Origin: Methanoculleus chikugoensis
GTDB taxonomy: Archaea; Halobacteriota; Methanomicrobia; Methanomicrobiales; Methanoculleaceae
Length of the DNA: 64,000 bases
Assembly (NCBI RefSeq): GCF_900095385.1
Contig: NZ_FMID01000004.1
Coordinates: forward strand, 62,001-126,000
Reading direction: 5' to 3'
The translations under genes and the position numbers were made by a program. Below the pieces are notes generated by a model. The model made no database searches. It had not been told where the DNA came from and worked only from the letters and a program-made list of their open reading frames with translations. Below are positions 1 to 8,071 of this stretch, one piece after another. The number at the start of each line of letters is the position of its first letter. The first letter of the stretch is position 1.

Positions 1-1
1 G

Positions 2-133
2 GAACTCGCCCCGGCCGGCCGCCGGTGCCTGGTCGCGTGCGGCCACGGCGCCATATCCGTCCTCTCGGACGGGAGACTGGAAGCGGTCGGGCCCATCGAG
101 CGCTACCGGGCAGACGAGGAACGAGCGGGTTAA
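2..133 (+). CDS. 3' end of an unrecognised protein (partial)
   Basis: An open frame enters from the left edge and stops at TAA 131-133. About 43 residues are visible, including CLVACGHGAISVL and a charged end RADEERAG. Codons favour G/C at the third position as in neighbouring genes, which supports real coding. I do not recognise the family from this tail. It converges on the permease gene downstream. Confidence 0.5.
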   Translation, partial: ELAPAGRRCLVACGHGAISVLSDGRLEAVGPIERYRADEERAG

Positions 134-262
134 TTCGGCGGGTGAGCACGGGCACCCATCAACCTGCCTTCCCGCGAGATCAGATTGTTGCGGAGCCCTC
201 CGGCCCATCGTTCTTCTCATGCTCTCCCCTACGGGGAACTCACGTTTAGCTCCGTACGGCCC

Positions 263-1555
263 CTACTCGCCGGTCAGGGCAATCAGCGCACCGATGACGA
301 CCATGACCCCGCCGACCATCAGCACCAGAGACTCCAGCTGGATGAGGAGAAGGAGGGTCGAGACGATGCCGACGGCCGGGATGACCGGGAGCCTGCCGAT
401 GCTGCCCGGTATCCGGAACGGCCGGAGAGCGTCCGGCGCACGGTAGCGGAGCAGGATCACGGACGCGTTGATGACGGCGAACGTCACGAAGAGCGTGAAG
501 TTCGTGATGCTTGCAACGAAGTCGATCTCGCCGGCAAAGAGGAACGCGATGGAGGCAAGCAGAACGGCGACGATGGCCGTCCACGGCGTCCGTGTCCGGG
601 GGTGCACCCGGGCGAGAGCTGCCGGGAGCGAGGAGGAGGATGCCATCCCGTAGATGATCCGGGACGACGCCATCATCATCAGGAGGGCGGTGTTTGCCGT
701 GGCGAAGAGAGCGATGACGGAGATGACGGTGAACGCCGCAGGGCCGAGGGCGACCGATGCGACGTCGGCGAAGGGCGCCCTCGACGCAGCGAGCTGCTCC
801 CACCCGACGACCGAGACGGCGGCGAGGGAGACCAGGATATAGAGGACGACGGAGATGGCAAGCGCGATCATCAGGGCGAGGGGGATGGTTTGTTCCGGAT
901 TTCTGGTCTCCTCCGAGAGTTTCACGATCTCCTCAAACCCCATGTAGGCGAAGAAGACGAGTGCGGAAGCCTGCAGGAGACCCGAAACCCCGAAGGGCAT
1001 CTCGAAGTAGTCTACCCGTCCAAGATACGGGAGGCCGATCAGGATGACCATGACGATTCCCCCGACCTCGATGAGGGTCATGGCGATGGCGGCCCGGGCG
1101 GTCTCCCTGATACCGTAGAGGAGGATCCCGGCAAGGACGAGGAGGAGCAGGACGGCGGAGGGGAGTGCCGGGAAGCCGAAGAGATCCGAGAAGTAGCCGG
1201 AGAACCCGAGCGAGACGGTCGCGGCCCCGAGGATGCCGGAGAAGGTGATCAGCCACCCGACGACGAACGCAAGCCTCCTCCCGAAGGCGTTTCTGACGTA
1301 CTCGAACTCGGCGCTCGCACGGGGGTACATCGACGAGAGTTCGGCGTAACCGAGCGCGCTGAAGCCGGCGATGGCGGCGGCGACGGCGAAGGTCAGCCAG
1401 ACGGCGTTTCCGGCCATGCAGGCCGCTTCCCCGAGCAGGGCATAGATCCCGGCCCCGAGGATGATCCCGACGCCCGAGAGGGTGACCGCAGGAAGGCCGA
1501 GTTCGCGCCGGAGCTTCGTTCCGGGAGCCGGGCTGTCCCGGTCCTCGTTCGACAT
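263..1555 (-). CDS. APC-family amino acid permease
   Basis: A protein of about 430 residues made almost entirely of hydrophobic helices, consistent with the 12-helix APC superfamily. The first helix carries the glycine-rich GVGIILGAGIYALLG motif typical of amino acid/polyamine permeases, and helix 6 has FFAYMGFEEIVKLSEE. It probably imports or exchanges an amino acid at the cytoplasmic membrane; the substrate cannot be read. The frame is open further upstream, but the start at MSNEDRD (ATG at 1553-1555) fits the family length; the upstream extension is polar and lacks the expected composition. It is divergent from the hemerythrin gene at 1748. Confidence 0.85.
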   Translation of the reverse strand: MSNEDRDSPAPGTKLRRELGLPAVTLSGVGIILGAGIYALLGEAACMAGNAVWLTFAVAAAIAGFSALGYAELSSMYPRASAEFEYVRNAFGRRLAFVVGWLITFSGILGAATVSLGFSGYFSDLFGFPALPSAVLLLLVLAGILLYGIRETARAAIAMTLIEVGGIVMVILIGLPYLGRVDYFEMPFGVSGLLQASALVFFAYMGFEEIVKLSEETRNPEQTIPLALMIALAISVVLYILVSLAAVSVVGWEQLAASRAPFADVASVALGPAAFTVISVIALFATANTALLMMMASSRIIYGMASSSSLPAALARVHPRTRTPWTAIVAVLLASIAFLFAGEIDFVASITNFTLFVTFAVINASVILLRYRAPDALRPFRIPGSIGRLPVIPAVGIVSTLLLLIQLESLVLMVGGVMVVIGALIALTGE

Positions 1556-1688
1556 GTACAGTCCTATGCGCCTGCAGCATTTATGGATATCCGGGAGCCT
1601 CCGCCGGGTATCGGCACGATACGCCATCCAGCCGGAGGGATCGCTGTCGGAAAGAGCGGACAGGCCGCGGGACGGAACTCCGCATAAC

Positions 1689-1697
1689 GTATATATA
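1689..1697 (+). promoter_or_regulatory. TATA box for the first hemerythrin gene
   Basis: GTATATATA lies about 55 bases before the ATG at 1748. The predicted transcript start is near 1722, leaving a leader that carries the purine-rich GGGGGAAGTGA site just before the start. Confidence 0.55.
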
Positions 1698-1747
1698 CCC
1701 GCCTCGCCCCTCATGGCTTCCCTGCAAGAGCGGGGGGAAGTGACTCG

Positions 1748-2197
1748 ATGGCACAGAACGTTATCGACATCCTGAAGCAGGAGCACGAGATGGTGCTCTC
1801 GCAGCTCTCGGAACTCTCAAGCACGGGCACGAGCAACCGGGAGCAGAAGTACACCACCATGAAGGAGAACCTCATACCGCACATGATCGGGGAGGAGCAG
1901 GCCGTATACCCGAAACTCATGGACTCGGGGATGAAGGAGATGGCCCTCGAGTCTATTGAGGAGCACAACGCGGTCAAGACGCTCTTATCCCAGCTCGACA
2001 GCGCATCCACGTCGGAGGAGGACGTCTGGGTGGCGAAGATAACGGTGATCCAGGAGAACGTGCAGCACCATATCAGCGAGGAGGAGGAGCATATCTTCCC
2101 CGAGATGCAACAGAAGATGAGCAGCAGCGATCTCTCGAGTCTCGGCAGCAGTTACGAAGAGGCAAAGAAGAGCGCGATGCCGATGGCGGCACGCTGA
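1748..2197 (+). CDS. Hemerythrin-like HHE domain protein
   Basis: A 149-residue four-helix protein with the spaced His/Glu ligands of HHE cation-binding proteins: H13, H45 and E49 (HMIGEE), H73 (EEHNAV), and H108 with E112 (HHISEEEEH). Such proteins bind a di-iron centre and handle oxygen, nitric oxide or iron. In a strict anaerobe a role in oxygen or nitrosative stress is plausible but inferred. It has its own TATA box and a T-run terminator. A divergent paralogue follows 100 bases downstream, so the two look like an old tandem duplication. Confidence 0.85.
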   Translation: MAQNVIDILKQEHEMVLSQLSELSSTGTSNREQKYTTMKENLIPHMIGEEQAVYPKLMDSGMKEMALESIEEHNAVKTLLSQLDSASTSEEDVWVAKITVIQENVQHHISEEEEHIFPEMQQKMSSSDLSSLGSSYEEAKKSAMPMAAR

Positions 2198-2226
2198 GCG
2201 ACCGGGCGAAGGTGTCGGCACCTCTC

Positions 2227-2232
2227 TTTTTT
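2227..2232 (+). terminator. T-run terminator after hemerythrin 1
   Basis: Six T residues follow a pyrimidine-rich stretch 30 bases after the stop codon, as in archaeal intrinsic termination. There is no strong hairpin. Confidence 0.4.
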
Positions 2233-2300
2233 GGTCGGGATCGGCCGGGCGAAACCGTTAAGTTCCTCTTCCCCTATTCTCCCCCGGACGGAGGACGCGT

Positions 2301-2738
2301 ATGCCGCAGGTTCTTGAACTGATCCGGGAGGATCACGATCTCATCAGGGCGCTCTTCGATGAACTCGAGAGCAATCCCGAGACCCGGGACGTCCGGTGCA
2401 TCACGTTGCGCCGGGAACTGCCGGGGCACATGCACGCGGAGGAGGTTACATTGTATGCGCATCTCCGGGACAGGGTTCCGGAGGAGATACGGCGGTCGCT
2501 CGACGAACATAACGAGGTTCGTGCGACGCTTGCACGCTTCGAGAGAATCCCGCTCCGGGACGGCGCCTGGTTGCCGGGGCTCCGTGAACTGAGGGAGGAT
2601 GTGGAGGCGCACTTCACAACGGAGGAGCAGAGAGTCTTCGCCCTGGCGGAGCAGCACCTCAGCAAAGACAACCTCTTTGGACTCACCGAGACATTCCAGC
2701 GGGAGAAAGAGGCGGCGGCACAGACTGCGGTGATGTGA
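2301..2738 (+). CDS. Hemerythrin-like HHE domain protein, second copy
   Basis: A 145-residue protein with the same ligand pattern as the gene at 1748: H12, H43/H45, E47, H70, H104 and E108. The final His of the first protein (EEEEH) is replaced (EEQRV), so iron binding may differ. It is more Arg-rich than its paralogue. The frame starts just after a GGACGGAGGACGCGT leader. The bases after its stop contain a decayed fmdB fragment. Confidence 0.85.
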   Translation: MPQVLELIREDHDLIRALFDELESNPETRDVRCITLRRELPGHMHAEEVTLYAHLRDRVPEEIRRSLDEHNEVRATLARFERIPLRDGAWLPGLRELREDVEAHFTTEEQRVFALAEQHLSKDNLFGLTETFQREKEAAAQTAVM

Positions 2739-2745
2739 CCTGCCG

Positions 2746-2925
2746 GTGCTGCACGGTCCGATCGGCACCGCATCTGCGAACCTCCATCCCATCCGGCTGC
2801 AGAAGGTTCCCGGCACCGCGCTACCGACCGACGAAGAGGCGGCCTCGCGGGTACTGCACACCGTACGGGAAGAGCGGCGGTCCGGTTATGCAGTGCGAGC
2901 AAGAGCGTTTCGGAACTCTGAAGGT
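2746..2925 (+). pseudogene. fmdB: C-terminal remnant of fmdB
   Basis: The reading frame from about 2791 to 2889 encodes IRLQKV...LPTDEE...V.EERRSGY. It matches the C-terminus of the complete FmdD-FmdB protein (IRMKKV...LPTDEE...VQERRQPY) at about 15 of 33 positions with no gap. The rest of the gene is absent: the stop of the hemerythrin gene lies immediately upstream. The remnant is followed by the same TATA-hairpin element that follows the intact gene at 5289. The simplest reading is a tandem duplication of fmdB plus its 3' flank, with the first copy mostly deleted. Confidence 0.6.
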
Positions 2926-3013
2926 TGGCAGGGAACGCTTCCAGACCCCGGCACCCTCCGGGGGCGGTTACCCCACGAACAAGTTAATCAAATACACTCA
3001 ACAAATGCATAAT

Positions 3014-3077
3014 GTTAAATAGTTTCGGCTTATATTGACAGTATGATGCCACCGCGCTTGCGGTGCATCATGAGATC
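3014..3077 (+). ncRNA. TATA-hairpin element, copy 1 (candidate small RNA or leader)
   Basis: GTTAAATA at 3014 lies 29 bases before a hairpin at 3043-3071. The stem is ATGATG-C-CACCGC paired with GCGGTG-CATCAT, with one bulged C and a four-base loop, and it is followed by GAGATC. The second copy at 5335-5400 has the same TATA-to-hairpin spacing within one base and about 30 of 35 identical bases over the hairpin and GAGATC. Its G-T replacement (ATGGTG against CATCAT) keeps pairing as an RNA wobble. The spacing fits transcription starting at or just before the hairpin. Function unknown. Confidence 0.5.
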
Positions 3078-3525
3078 GACGGAATGCGAGCGAGAAACTG
3101 GAATACCAGAGCACCATCTCCCGCTGTTGAGAGGCCGACGAAGTAACGATCGCGCCCTGAAGTTCTCTCCAAGCATCAACGTAATGAATCCACAGGGCAC
3201 CCGGGAGAAGATGAGGGAACGCACCGGGTAACACTGGGTAAACGCCACCCGGGTGCCTCTGAAGACGCCATGGAAGCCGGGCAGGATCGGCGTCGCCGGC
3301 CCTGCCCGACCAACTTTAACGCTGTTTTTGAAGAGATCCTGTGCGGGACCCGGGCTCTAACCGGCATCCGCATGCAGCATGCGGGCGGCGGACGGGCACG
3401 TGAACGCAACCGGACCTGCCCGGGTGCCGGTGGGCCGCGGCCCATAACCATCATGCCGTTACCATTACCGGAAAGTAAACATATTTTCATAACCCTTATC
3501 CGCGCGGAGGTCTGATTGAATTTCT
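3078..3525 (+). other. Intergenic region with two perfect long stems and the fmdDB promoter
   Basis: Two perfect inverted repeats are visible: GGCACCCGGG (3196-3205) with CCCGGGTGCC (3248-3257), and CGGGCAGG (3278-3285) with CCTGCCCG (3301-3308). Together with the hairpin at 3043 they suggest a structured transcript of roughly 270 bases. An AT-rich stretch around 3475-3492 (AAACATATTTTC) is the likely TATA region for the gene starting at 3526. I see no credible protein gene here. Confidence 0.4.
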
Positions 3526-5289
3526 ATGGACGTTCTCATCACGAGCGGGAGGACGATCGCCCAGGGCAGAAAACTCTACTACAAAGACATGCCCGCATAT
3601 TCCGATGAAACGGCACGCTGTTTCGTCAACCCGTTCGATCTCCTGGAACTCGGGGCCGCGGCAGGCGACTATCTTCTCCTCTCGACGGGCACGGGAGAAG
3701 AGGTGTTCAGCGCCACACCCTGCGACGATCTCGTCTCGGGAACCGTATTCATCCCCTGCGGGCCGCACGCAAATGCAATCCTGCACGCGACCACGCGGGG
3801 AACCGGTGCTCCGGATTACAAATGGCTGGAAGGGACGGTGACCCTGACCCGGAGGCCCCCGCGATCGGGCTGGGATATCCTCATCGAGGAAGGCGGTGCC
3901 GCATGCCCTCCGGTGCCGGCGCCCGTCGGCGGGGAAGACGGGGATCTCGTGACCATCCGCGACGTTGTCTGCCCGCTCTGCGGGTGCCTCTGCGACGACC
4001 TCGTCGTGAAGGTCGGGGGCGGGGCCGTCAGATCGGTCGATAACGCATGCTCGCTGGGCTCAGAGAAGTTCCTGTCGCAGAGCCGTCTCACGCACCCGAT
4101 CTCGAACGATGGAGGTGCCTGGAGAGCGATCGGCTTTCGGGAGGCGATCCGGCGTACCGTGGAGGTGCTCGCCGACGCCGAACGGCCGCTCCTTTTTGGG
4201 TGGAGCGGGACGTCCGCGGAGGCGCAGTGCATCGGCATCCATATCGCCGAAGCGATCGGGGGCGTCATCGACAACTGTTCGTCGATCTGCCACGGGCCGT
4301 CGATCATGGGCATCCAGGAGGCGGGCCACCCGGGATGCACGCTCGGTGCGGTGAAGAACCGGGCCGACGTCGTGATCTACTGGGGCTCGAACCCCATCGA
4401 GTCGCACCCGCGCCACCTCTCCCGGTATACGACGTTCGTCAACGGGAAGTACCGGGACAACGGGCACCACGACCGGACTCTCGTCGTCGTGGACATCAGG
4501 GAGACCGATACCGCGAAGATTGCCGACGAGTTCATACGGGTCAAGCCGGGCGCGGATTACGCCGTGTTTTCAGCGCTCCGGGCAATCCTCAGGGGTCACG
4601 CGGACATCCTTCCTGCAACCGTCGGAGGCGTCCCGCGGGAGAGGCTGATCTGGCTCGCCGACCTCTGCAGGAACACCCGGTTCGGGGCGCTCTTCACGGG
4701 GATAGGCCTGACGCAGTCTCCGGGCAGGTACAAAAACGTCAGGAACGCCATCCAGCTCGTCGACGAACTCAACCGGCATACGAAGTTCACCCTGACTCCC
4801 ATGCGGGGACACTGGAACGTCAACGGCACCAACCAGACGTTTTCGTACCTCACGGGCTACCCCTACGGCGTCGATTTCTCGCGCGGCACACCGTATTACA
4901 ACCCCGGCGAGACGACGGCGGTCGATCTGCTCCGCCGGGGCGAGGCCGATGCATGCCTCATCATCGGCGCCGACCCCGGGGCACACCTGCCGAGGAGGTG
5001 CAACGAGCACCTCGCGACGATCCCGACCATCGTCATCGATCCGTTCGTCTCGCTCAGCACCTCCTTTGCGGATCTCCATATCCCGGTCGCGTGCGTAGGC
5101 ATCGACTGCGAGGGAACGGGCTACCGGATGGACTCCGTCCCGATCCGGATGAAGAAGGTTCTCTCTTCGGGTCTCCCGACCGACGAGGAGGTGCTCTCAG
5201 AGATCCTCTCCCGGGTACAGGAGAGACGGCAACCTTACGGCGTAACCGTCCCGAAGACACCATCTTCAGAGGCGCCGCCGATAGCATGA
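3526..5289 (+). CDS. fmdB: Formylmethanofuran dehydrogenase, fused subunits D and B
   Basis: A 587-residue protein. Residues 1 to about 125 match subunit D (molybdopterin dinucleotide-binding domain; FVNPFDLLELG, GDYLLLST). Residues 145 onward match subunit B, the tungsten/molybdenum catalytic subunit that reduces CO2 with methanofuran in the first step of methanogenesis. The [4Fe-4S] ligands are in VCPLCGCLCDD (C149, C152, C156) with C175. The metal ligand is C255 in SICHGPS, encoded TGC, so it is the cysteine and not the selenocysteine form. D and B are usually separate genes; here they are one frame with a Pro/Gly-rich linker near residues 125-140. No fmdA, C, E or F gene is nearby. Confidence 0.93.
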   Translation: MDVLITSGRTIAQGRKLYYKDMPAYSDETARCFVNPFDLLELGAAAGDYLLLSTGTGEEVFSATPCDDLVSGTVFIPCGPHANAILHATTRGTGAPDYKWLEGTVTLTRRPPRSGWDILIEEGGAACPPVPAPVGGEDGDLVTIRDVVCPLCGCLCDDLVVKVGGGAVRSVDNACSLGSEKFLSQSRLTHPISNDGGAWRAIGFREAIRRTVEVLADAERPLLFGWSGTSAEAQCIGIHIAEAIGGVIDNCSSICHGPSIMGIQEAGHPGCTLGAVKNRADVVIYWGSNPIESHPRHLSRYTTFVNGKYRDNGHHDRTLVVVDIRETDTAKIADEFIRVKPGADYAVFSALRAILRGHADILPATVGGVPRERLIWLADLCRNTRFGALFTGIGLTQSPGRYKNVRNAIQLVDELNRHTKFTLTPMRGHWNVNGTNQTFSYLTGYPYGVDFSRGTPYYNPGETTAVDLLRRGEADACLIIGADPGAHLPRRCNEHLATIPTIVIDPFVSLSTSFADLHIPVACVGIDCEGTGYRMDSVPIRMKKVLSSGLPTDEEVLSEILSRVQERRQPYGVTVPKTPSSEAPPIA

Positions 5290-5334
5290 CGCGCGCCGCA
5301 CAAGTAAAGGTAAATAGTTCGACCCGGAACAAAA

Positions 5335-5400
5335 GTTAAATATGTAACACCGTCAACAGATAGAATGGTGCCACCGCAGTGGCGGCGCATCATTGAGATC
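5335..5400 (+). ncRNA. TATA-hairpin element, copy 2 (candidate small RNA)
   Basis: GTTAAATA at 5335 lies 30 bases before a hairpin at 5365-5393 (ATGGTG-C-CACCGC, AGTG loop, GCGGCG-CATCAT), then GAGATC. It starts 45 bases after the fmdDB stop. The spacer before it (from ACAAGT at 5300) has the same length, 35 bases, as the spacer before copy 1 (from 2979), with scattered identities. See copy 1 at 3014. Confidence 0.5.
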
Positions 5401-5640
5401 CAATTGTAAAAACCTCAATTCCATCAAACCAAACCGCGGAACACCGCGAACGCCGGGAACGGGGAAGAGCCCGACCGGGCATCGTGCCGGATGTCCCGGA
5501 AGGTGCTTCAACGGGGCGACAGGGATTCTTCCCGCTCTTCTCCACCCCTGGTTTTCGGTTTTGTGAATGGGGCCTTGTTGAGACCCCCTCAGGAGAAACA
5601 TCGACTGCGTCCCGGACACGGGTTCCGGGGGGACTGCACA
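5401..5640. other. Intergenic region, nothing recognised
   Basis: Between the hairpin element and the repeat block lie about 240 bases with no frame of convincing codon use. It includes short inverted repeats such as AACCGCGG/CCGCGAAC-type motifs, but no tRNA or known RNA signature. Confidence 0.3.
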
Positions 5641-5754
5641 CTTCGCACCTTCGGTGCTCACGCTCACTGTGTTCGCGCCTCGAAGCCTCACGGCTTTTCG
5701 TGCTCCGCTCCTATAGGAGCGTCGTTCTCCGGTGCTCCAGCTCCCACCCGTTGG
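5641..5754 (-). repeat. Hairpin-rich intergenic repeat, locus A
   Basis: Read on the minus strand this holds GGAGCACCGGAGAACGACG, then a small palindrome CTCC-TATA-GGAG, then CGGAGC and a GAGCACCGAAGGTGCGAAG unit. The same modules recur at 23797-24010 (minus) and 26703-26853 (plus). Modules share arms (GAGCACC/GGTGC, TCC/GGA) while loops vary, which suggests that structure is conserved. Confidence 0.6.
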
Positions 5755-5935
5755 CCGGTCGCATCACTATTGGGGGACCAGGGCATCAGACCGTGCATCT
5801 TATGCCGGACTGAGGGTCGATCGCAGATCATGCGCGCATCGCATCCGCGTAAAGTTAACATAATGAAGCCAACATTGTCGAAGAGTTACTGTCAACTTGT
5901 TAATACTTATCAGCCCATCCAGAGAATATTCCTAC

Positions 5936-6784
5936 ATGATAGGAGAGCAGCGCAAACTGAAATACAGGGTTAACTGGAGAGAGGCTCGGGAAGCGATCCT
6001 GAGCGAGAGGTTTAAAGGTCCGAAACTCCGTTTCGACCCCGATATAAAGACAAAAGCCGCCTCCGATTTCTCAAAAAGGGTCAAGGAAGGCGAATACGAG
6101 TACGGCAGGAAAACCGTGGAGATCTTCTCCGGCTTTCTCGACCCGTCTTCGGAGGTGCTTGAGATCGGACCCGGGCCGGGGACGGTGACCGTCCCGCTCG
6201 CAAAGCGGGTCAAAAAGATCACCGCCGTCGACCTTTCGCTGCGGAACATCGCTCATCTCGAGGAGAACCTGCGTGAAGAGTCCTGCGACAACGTCGAGGT
6301 GATCCATACGAACTGGCTGCGTACCGATGACGAGGCGTTGAAGGGCAGGTACGATCTGGTCTTCTGTTCGCACTTCCTCTGGATGATCCCGGATCTTGAG
6401 GAACACCTGAAAAAGATGGAGAACGCCTCCAGGAGATACTGTGCCATCGTGCAGCCCGCCGGAAGAGGCGATGTCGTCAAGGAAGTCTACACCCGGATTA
6501 CCGGCAGGGAGTACGGCGGGGAATTCGAACCCGACGGCGACTACTTTGCCTACGTCATCCTCAGGGAGTGGGGCAGGCTGCTCAACGTCACGCACTTCTC
6601 GTTCACCAATACGATGACCGTTGAAGAGAAAGTCCGTTCGACGGCGTCGTTTGTCGGCCGATTCGTCGAGGTTGACGAGGACGTGGCGGAGCGCATCCGG
6701 GAGTCGGTCCTCCCGCATGCCGATGAGAACGGCACGTTCGTCGAGACGAACAACGTGGTGGTGATGTGGTGGGAGGTGGCGTAA
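5936..6784 (+). CDS. Class I SAM-dependent methyltransferase
   Basis: A 282-residue protein with a Rossmann-type SAM-binding motif I, VLEIGPGPGTVTVPLA, an acidic strand-2 end (ITAVDLS), and motif IV region DLVFCSHFLWM. The substrate is not evident. Start chosen at ATG 5936 (MIGEQRK): an AT-rich TATA-like stretch around 5899-5910 (GTTAATACTTATC) would give a nearly leaderless transcript there. An upstream in-frame start at 5897 would fall inside the promoter. It is transcribed in the same direction as fmdDB but separated by 650 bases. Confidence 0.75.
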   Translation: MIGEQRKLKYRVNWREAREAILSERFKGPKLRFDPDIKTKAASDFSKRVKEGEYEYGRKTVEIFSGFLDPSSEVLEIGPGPGTVTVPLAKRVKKITAVDLSLRNIAHLEENLREESCDNVEVIHTNWLRTDDEALKGRYDLVFCSHFLWMIPDLEEHLKKMENASRRYCAIVQPAGRGDVVKEVYTRITGREYGGEFEPDGDYFAYVILREWGRLLNVTHFSFTNTMTVEEKVRSTASFVGRFVEVDEDVAERIRESVLPHADENGTFVETNNVVVMWWEVA

Positions 6785-7019
6785 CCCGAAGCCTCCCATT
6801 CCGGAAAAATACGCCGACGGGGGATAGTGCCCCTTTCCAGCGAGAGCGCGCCCTCCACCCCGGGAATCGTGCATCTTTGTGGGGATAGACGGGAGGCCCC
6901 ATTCTTACGGGTGGGGCAGTTCACACCCGCCCCCGATATTTTGTTATCCACCGGACACCCATATCAATCATCGAAGTCCCGGTATACCCCACCTTCGAAA
7001 CTGCACAGGAGAATCCAGA

Positions 7020-7307
7020 TTGTCCACCCCATATGCCAACCAGATTCCCCCATACCCGCACTGGCAGCGGATGATTTATCATCTCCCGCGTCCGGTGACC
7101 GAGGAGGACGTCGCCGCTTTTGTCCGGAACCAGGACCTTTACCTCAGGGAGACCGATGCAGGAGAGGTGCGGATCATCCACAAGTTCGGTATTGTCGAGA
7201 TCAACTGCCTTATCGGCGAACGGACGATAGAGGTCTGGTTCACCCCCAATAAAAGTGCCGTTGCAGCGGCGTACGTCGATGCCCTCCTCGCCACACGGTT
7301 CCCGTAA
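7020..7307 (+). CDS. Small conserved-looking hypothetical protein
   Basis: A 95-residue alpha/beta protein of unknown function. The TTG at 7020 is taken as start because AGGAGA lies seven bases upstream. The next ATG at 7071 would remove an aromatic N-terminal segment (PPYPHWQRM). The body (EVRIIHKFGIVEINCLIGE, TIEVWFTPN) looks like a compact beta-sheet domain. It converges with the molbindin gene. Confidence 0.6.
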   Translation: MSTPYANQIPPYPHWQRMIYHLPRPVTEEDVAAFVRNQDLYLRETDAGEVRIIHKFGIVEINCLIGERTIEVWFTPNKSAVAAAYVDALLATRFP

Positions 7308-7321
7308 GACCCCTCCGAAGC

Positions 7322-7329
7322 AAAAAAAA
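7322..7329 (-). terminator. T-run terminator of the molbindin gene
   Basis: Eight consecutive T residues on the minus strand, about 35 bases after the molbindin stop codon, in a CTTCTCTC context. It also separates the convergent gene ending at 7307. Confidence 0.5.
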
Positions 7330-7363
7330 GAGAGAAGGGTGCCCGGCCTGCAGCACGAGCCGC

Positions 7364-7573
7364 TCAGTCCTTGCCTATCACGACCTCGGAGGCCTTTATC
7401 AGGGCGTAAACCTCCGATCCCTCCTTTAGATTCATTTTTTCGGCCGAATAGGTCGTGATGACCGAGACGATCTCGATTCCTCCGGGGAGGACGACCGTCA
7501 CTTCACTGTTTATGGGCCCTTTCTTGAGCATCTTGATAGTGCCCTTCAACTGGTTCCTTGAACTGACTTCCAT
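7364..7573 (-). CDS. Molbindin (Mop/TOBE domain protein)
   Basis: A 69-residue protein that is a single Mop domain: SSRNQLKGTIKMLKKGPINSEV, then VVLPGGIEIVSVIT and LKEGSEVYALIKASEVVIG, the usual oxyanion-binding beta-barrel. Such proteins bind molybdate or tungstate as oligomers in the cytoplasm, for storage or homeostasis. Location 2 kb from the molybdenum/tungsten enzyme FmdDB is consistent with a role in metal supply (inference). A TATA box lies at 7605-7615 and a T-run follows the gene, so it is probably monocistronic. Confidence 0.85.
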   Translation of the reverse strand: MEVSSRNQLKGTIKMLKKGPINSEVTVVLPGGIEIVSVITTYSAEKMNLKEGSEVYALIKASEVVIGKD

Positions 7574-7604
7574 GCTGCACCAGATGAAGTCTGTCTTGAC
7601 ACCG

Positions 7605-7615
7605 CTATAATAACC
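7605..7615 (-). promoter_or_regulatory. TATA box of the molbindin gene
   Basis: GGTTATTATAG on the minus strand lies about 32-42 bases before the ATG, predicting a start of transcription near 7583 and a leader of about 10 bases. The rest of the gap to the 5S rRNA (7620-7942) holds no gene that I can see. A TTTTT run on the minus strand at 7870-7874 may end the 5S transcript. Confidence 0.5.
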
Positions 7616-7942
7616 TTATGACGATCTTCCCGTGCTGTGCTGATATAGAGGTCATCCCAATATTCTCGCGATCGTGACGCTGCATGCCATACACCAGTGA
7701 GAATCCGGATACCTCTCACTGTTCACGAAGCGCGGCTGACAGCCGACGCATCAGGCCCCGCGCTCCGGGTATGAGGCTGGGGTTAGGAGATATCCCATCG
7801 ATAACCCGGGACCGGCCCTGCCGGGGCAGTTAGGTGTGATTGAGAGACGGTCTACAAACGCGCGTTACCAAAAACAGGCGATCGGAAACAGCAAACGCTC
7901 GCACAATAAGATATCAGAAGAACAGTTTTCAGAGTAAAGGGA

Positions 7943-8069
7943 GGTAATAGCAGCGAGTCGGGCTTCCCGAGGGCTCGCGCACCTCAGTACCACACGGCAC
8001 GTGGGAGGGCTTAACTGCTGGGTTCGGAATGGGTCCAGGTGTTTCCCCTCTGCTATGGCCGCTATTACC
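7943..8069 (-). rRNA. 5S ribosomal RNA
   Basis: On the minus strand the segment begins GGTAATAGCGGCCATAGCAG and ends GCTGCTATTACC, so the two ends pair as helix I. It contains the archaeal/bacterial core CCATTCCGAACCCAGCAG followed by TTAAGCCCTCCC. The ends are approximate to a few bases. Confidence 0.9.
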
Positions 8070-8071
8070 AA

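Noticed and set aside
185-1687. A 500-codon plus-strand frame of highly charged composition
   Set aside because: It is the mirror of the hydrophobic permease gene.
4288-4290. Possible selenocysteine at the FmdB metal ligand
   Set aside because: The codon is TGC, so it is the cysteine form, and the hairpins nearby do not need to be SECIS elements.
5450-5640. A CRISPR-like repeat (GTTGAAGC on the minus strand)
   Set aside because: Only one copy and no regularly spaced units; no cas genes in the window.
5484-5813. A plus-strand frame over the repeat block
   Set aside because: It runs through the hairpin repeats and has Ser/Arg-rich composition with no domain.
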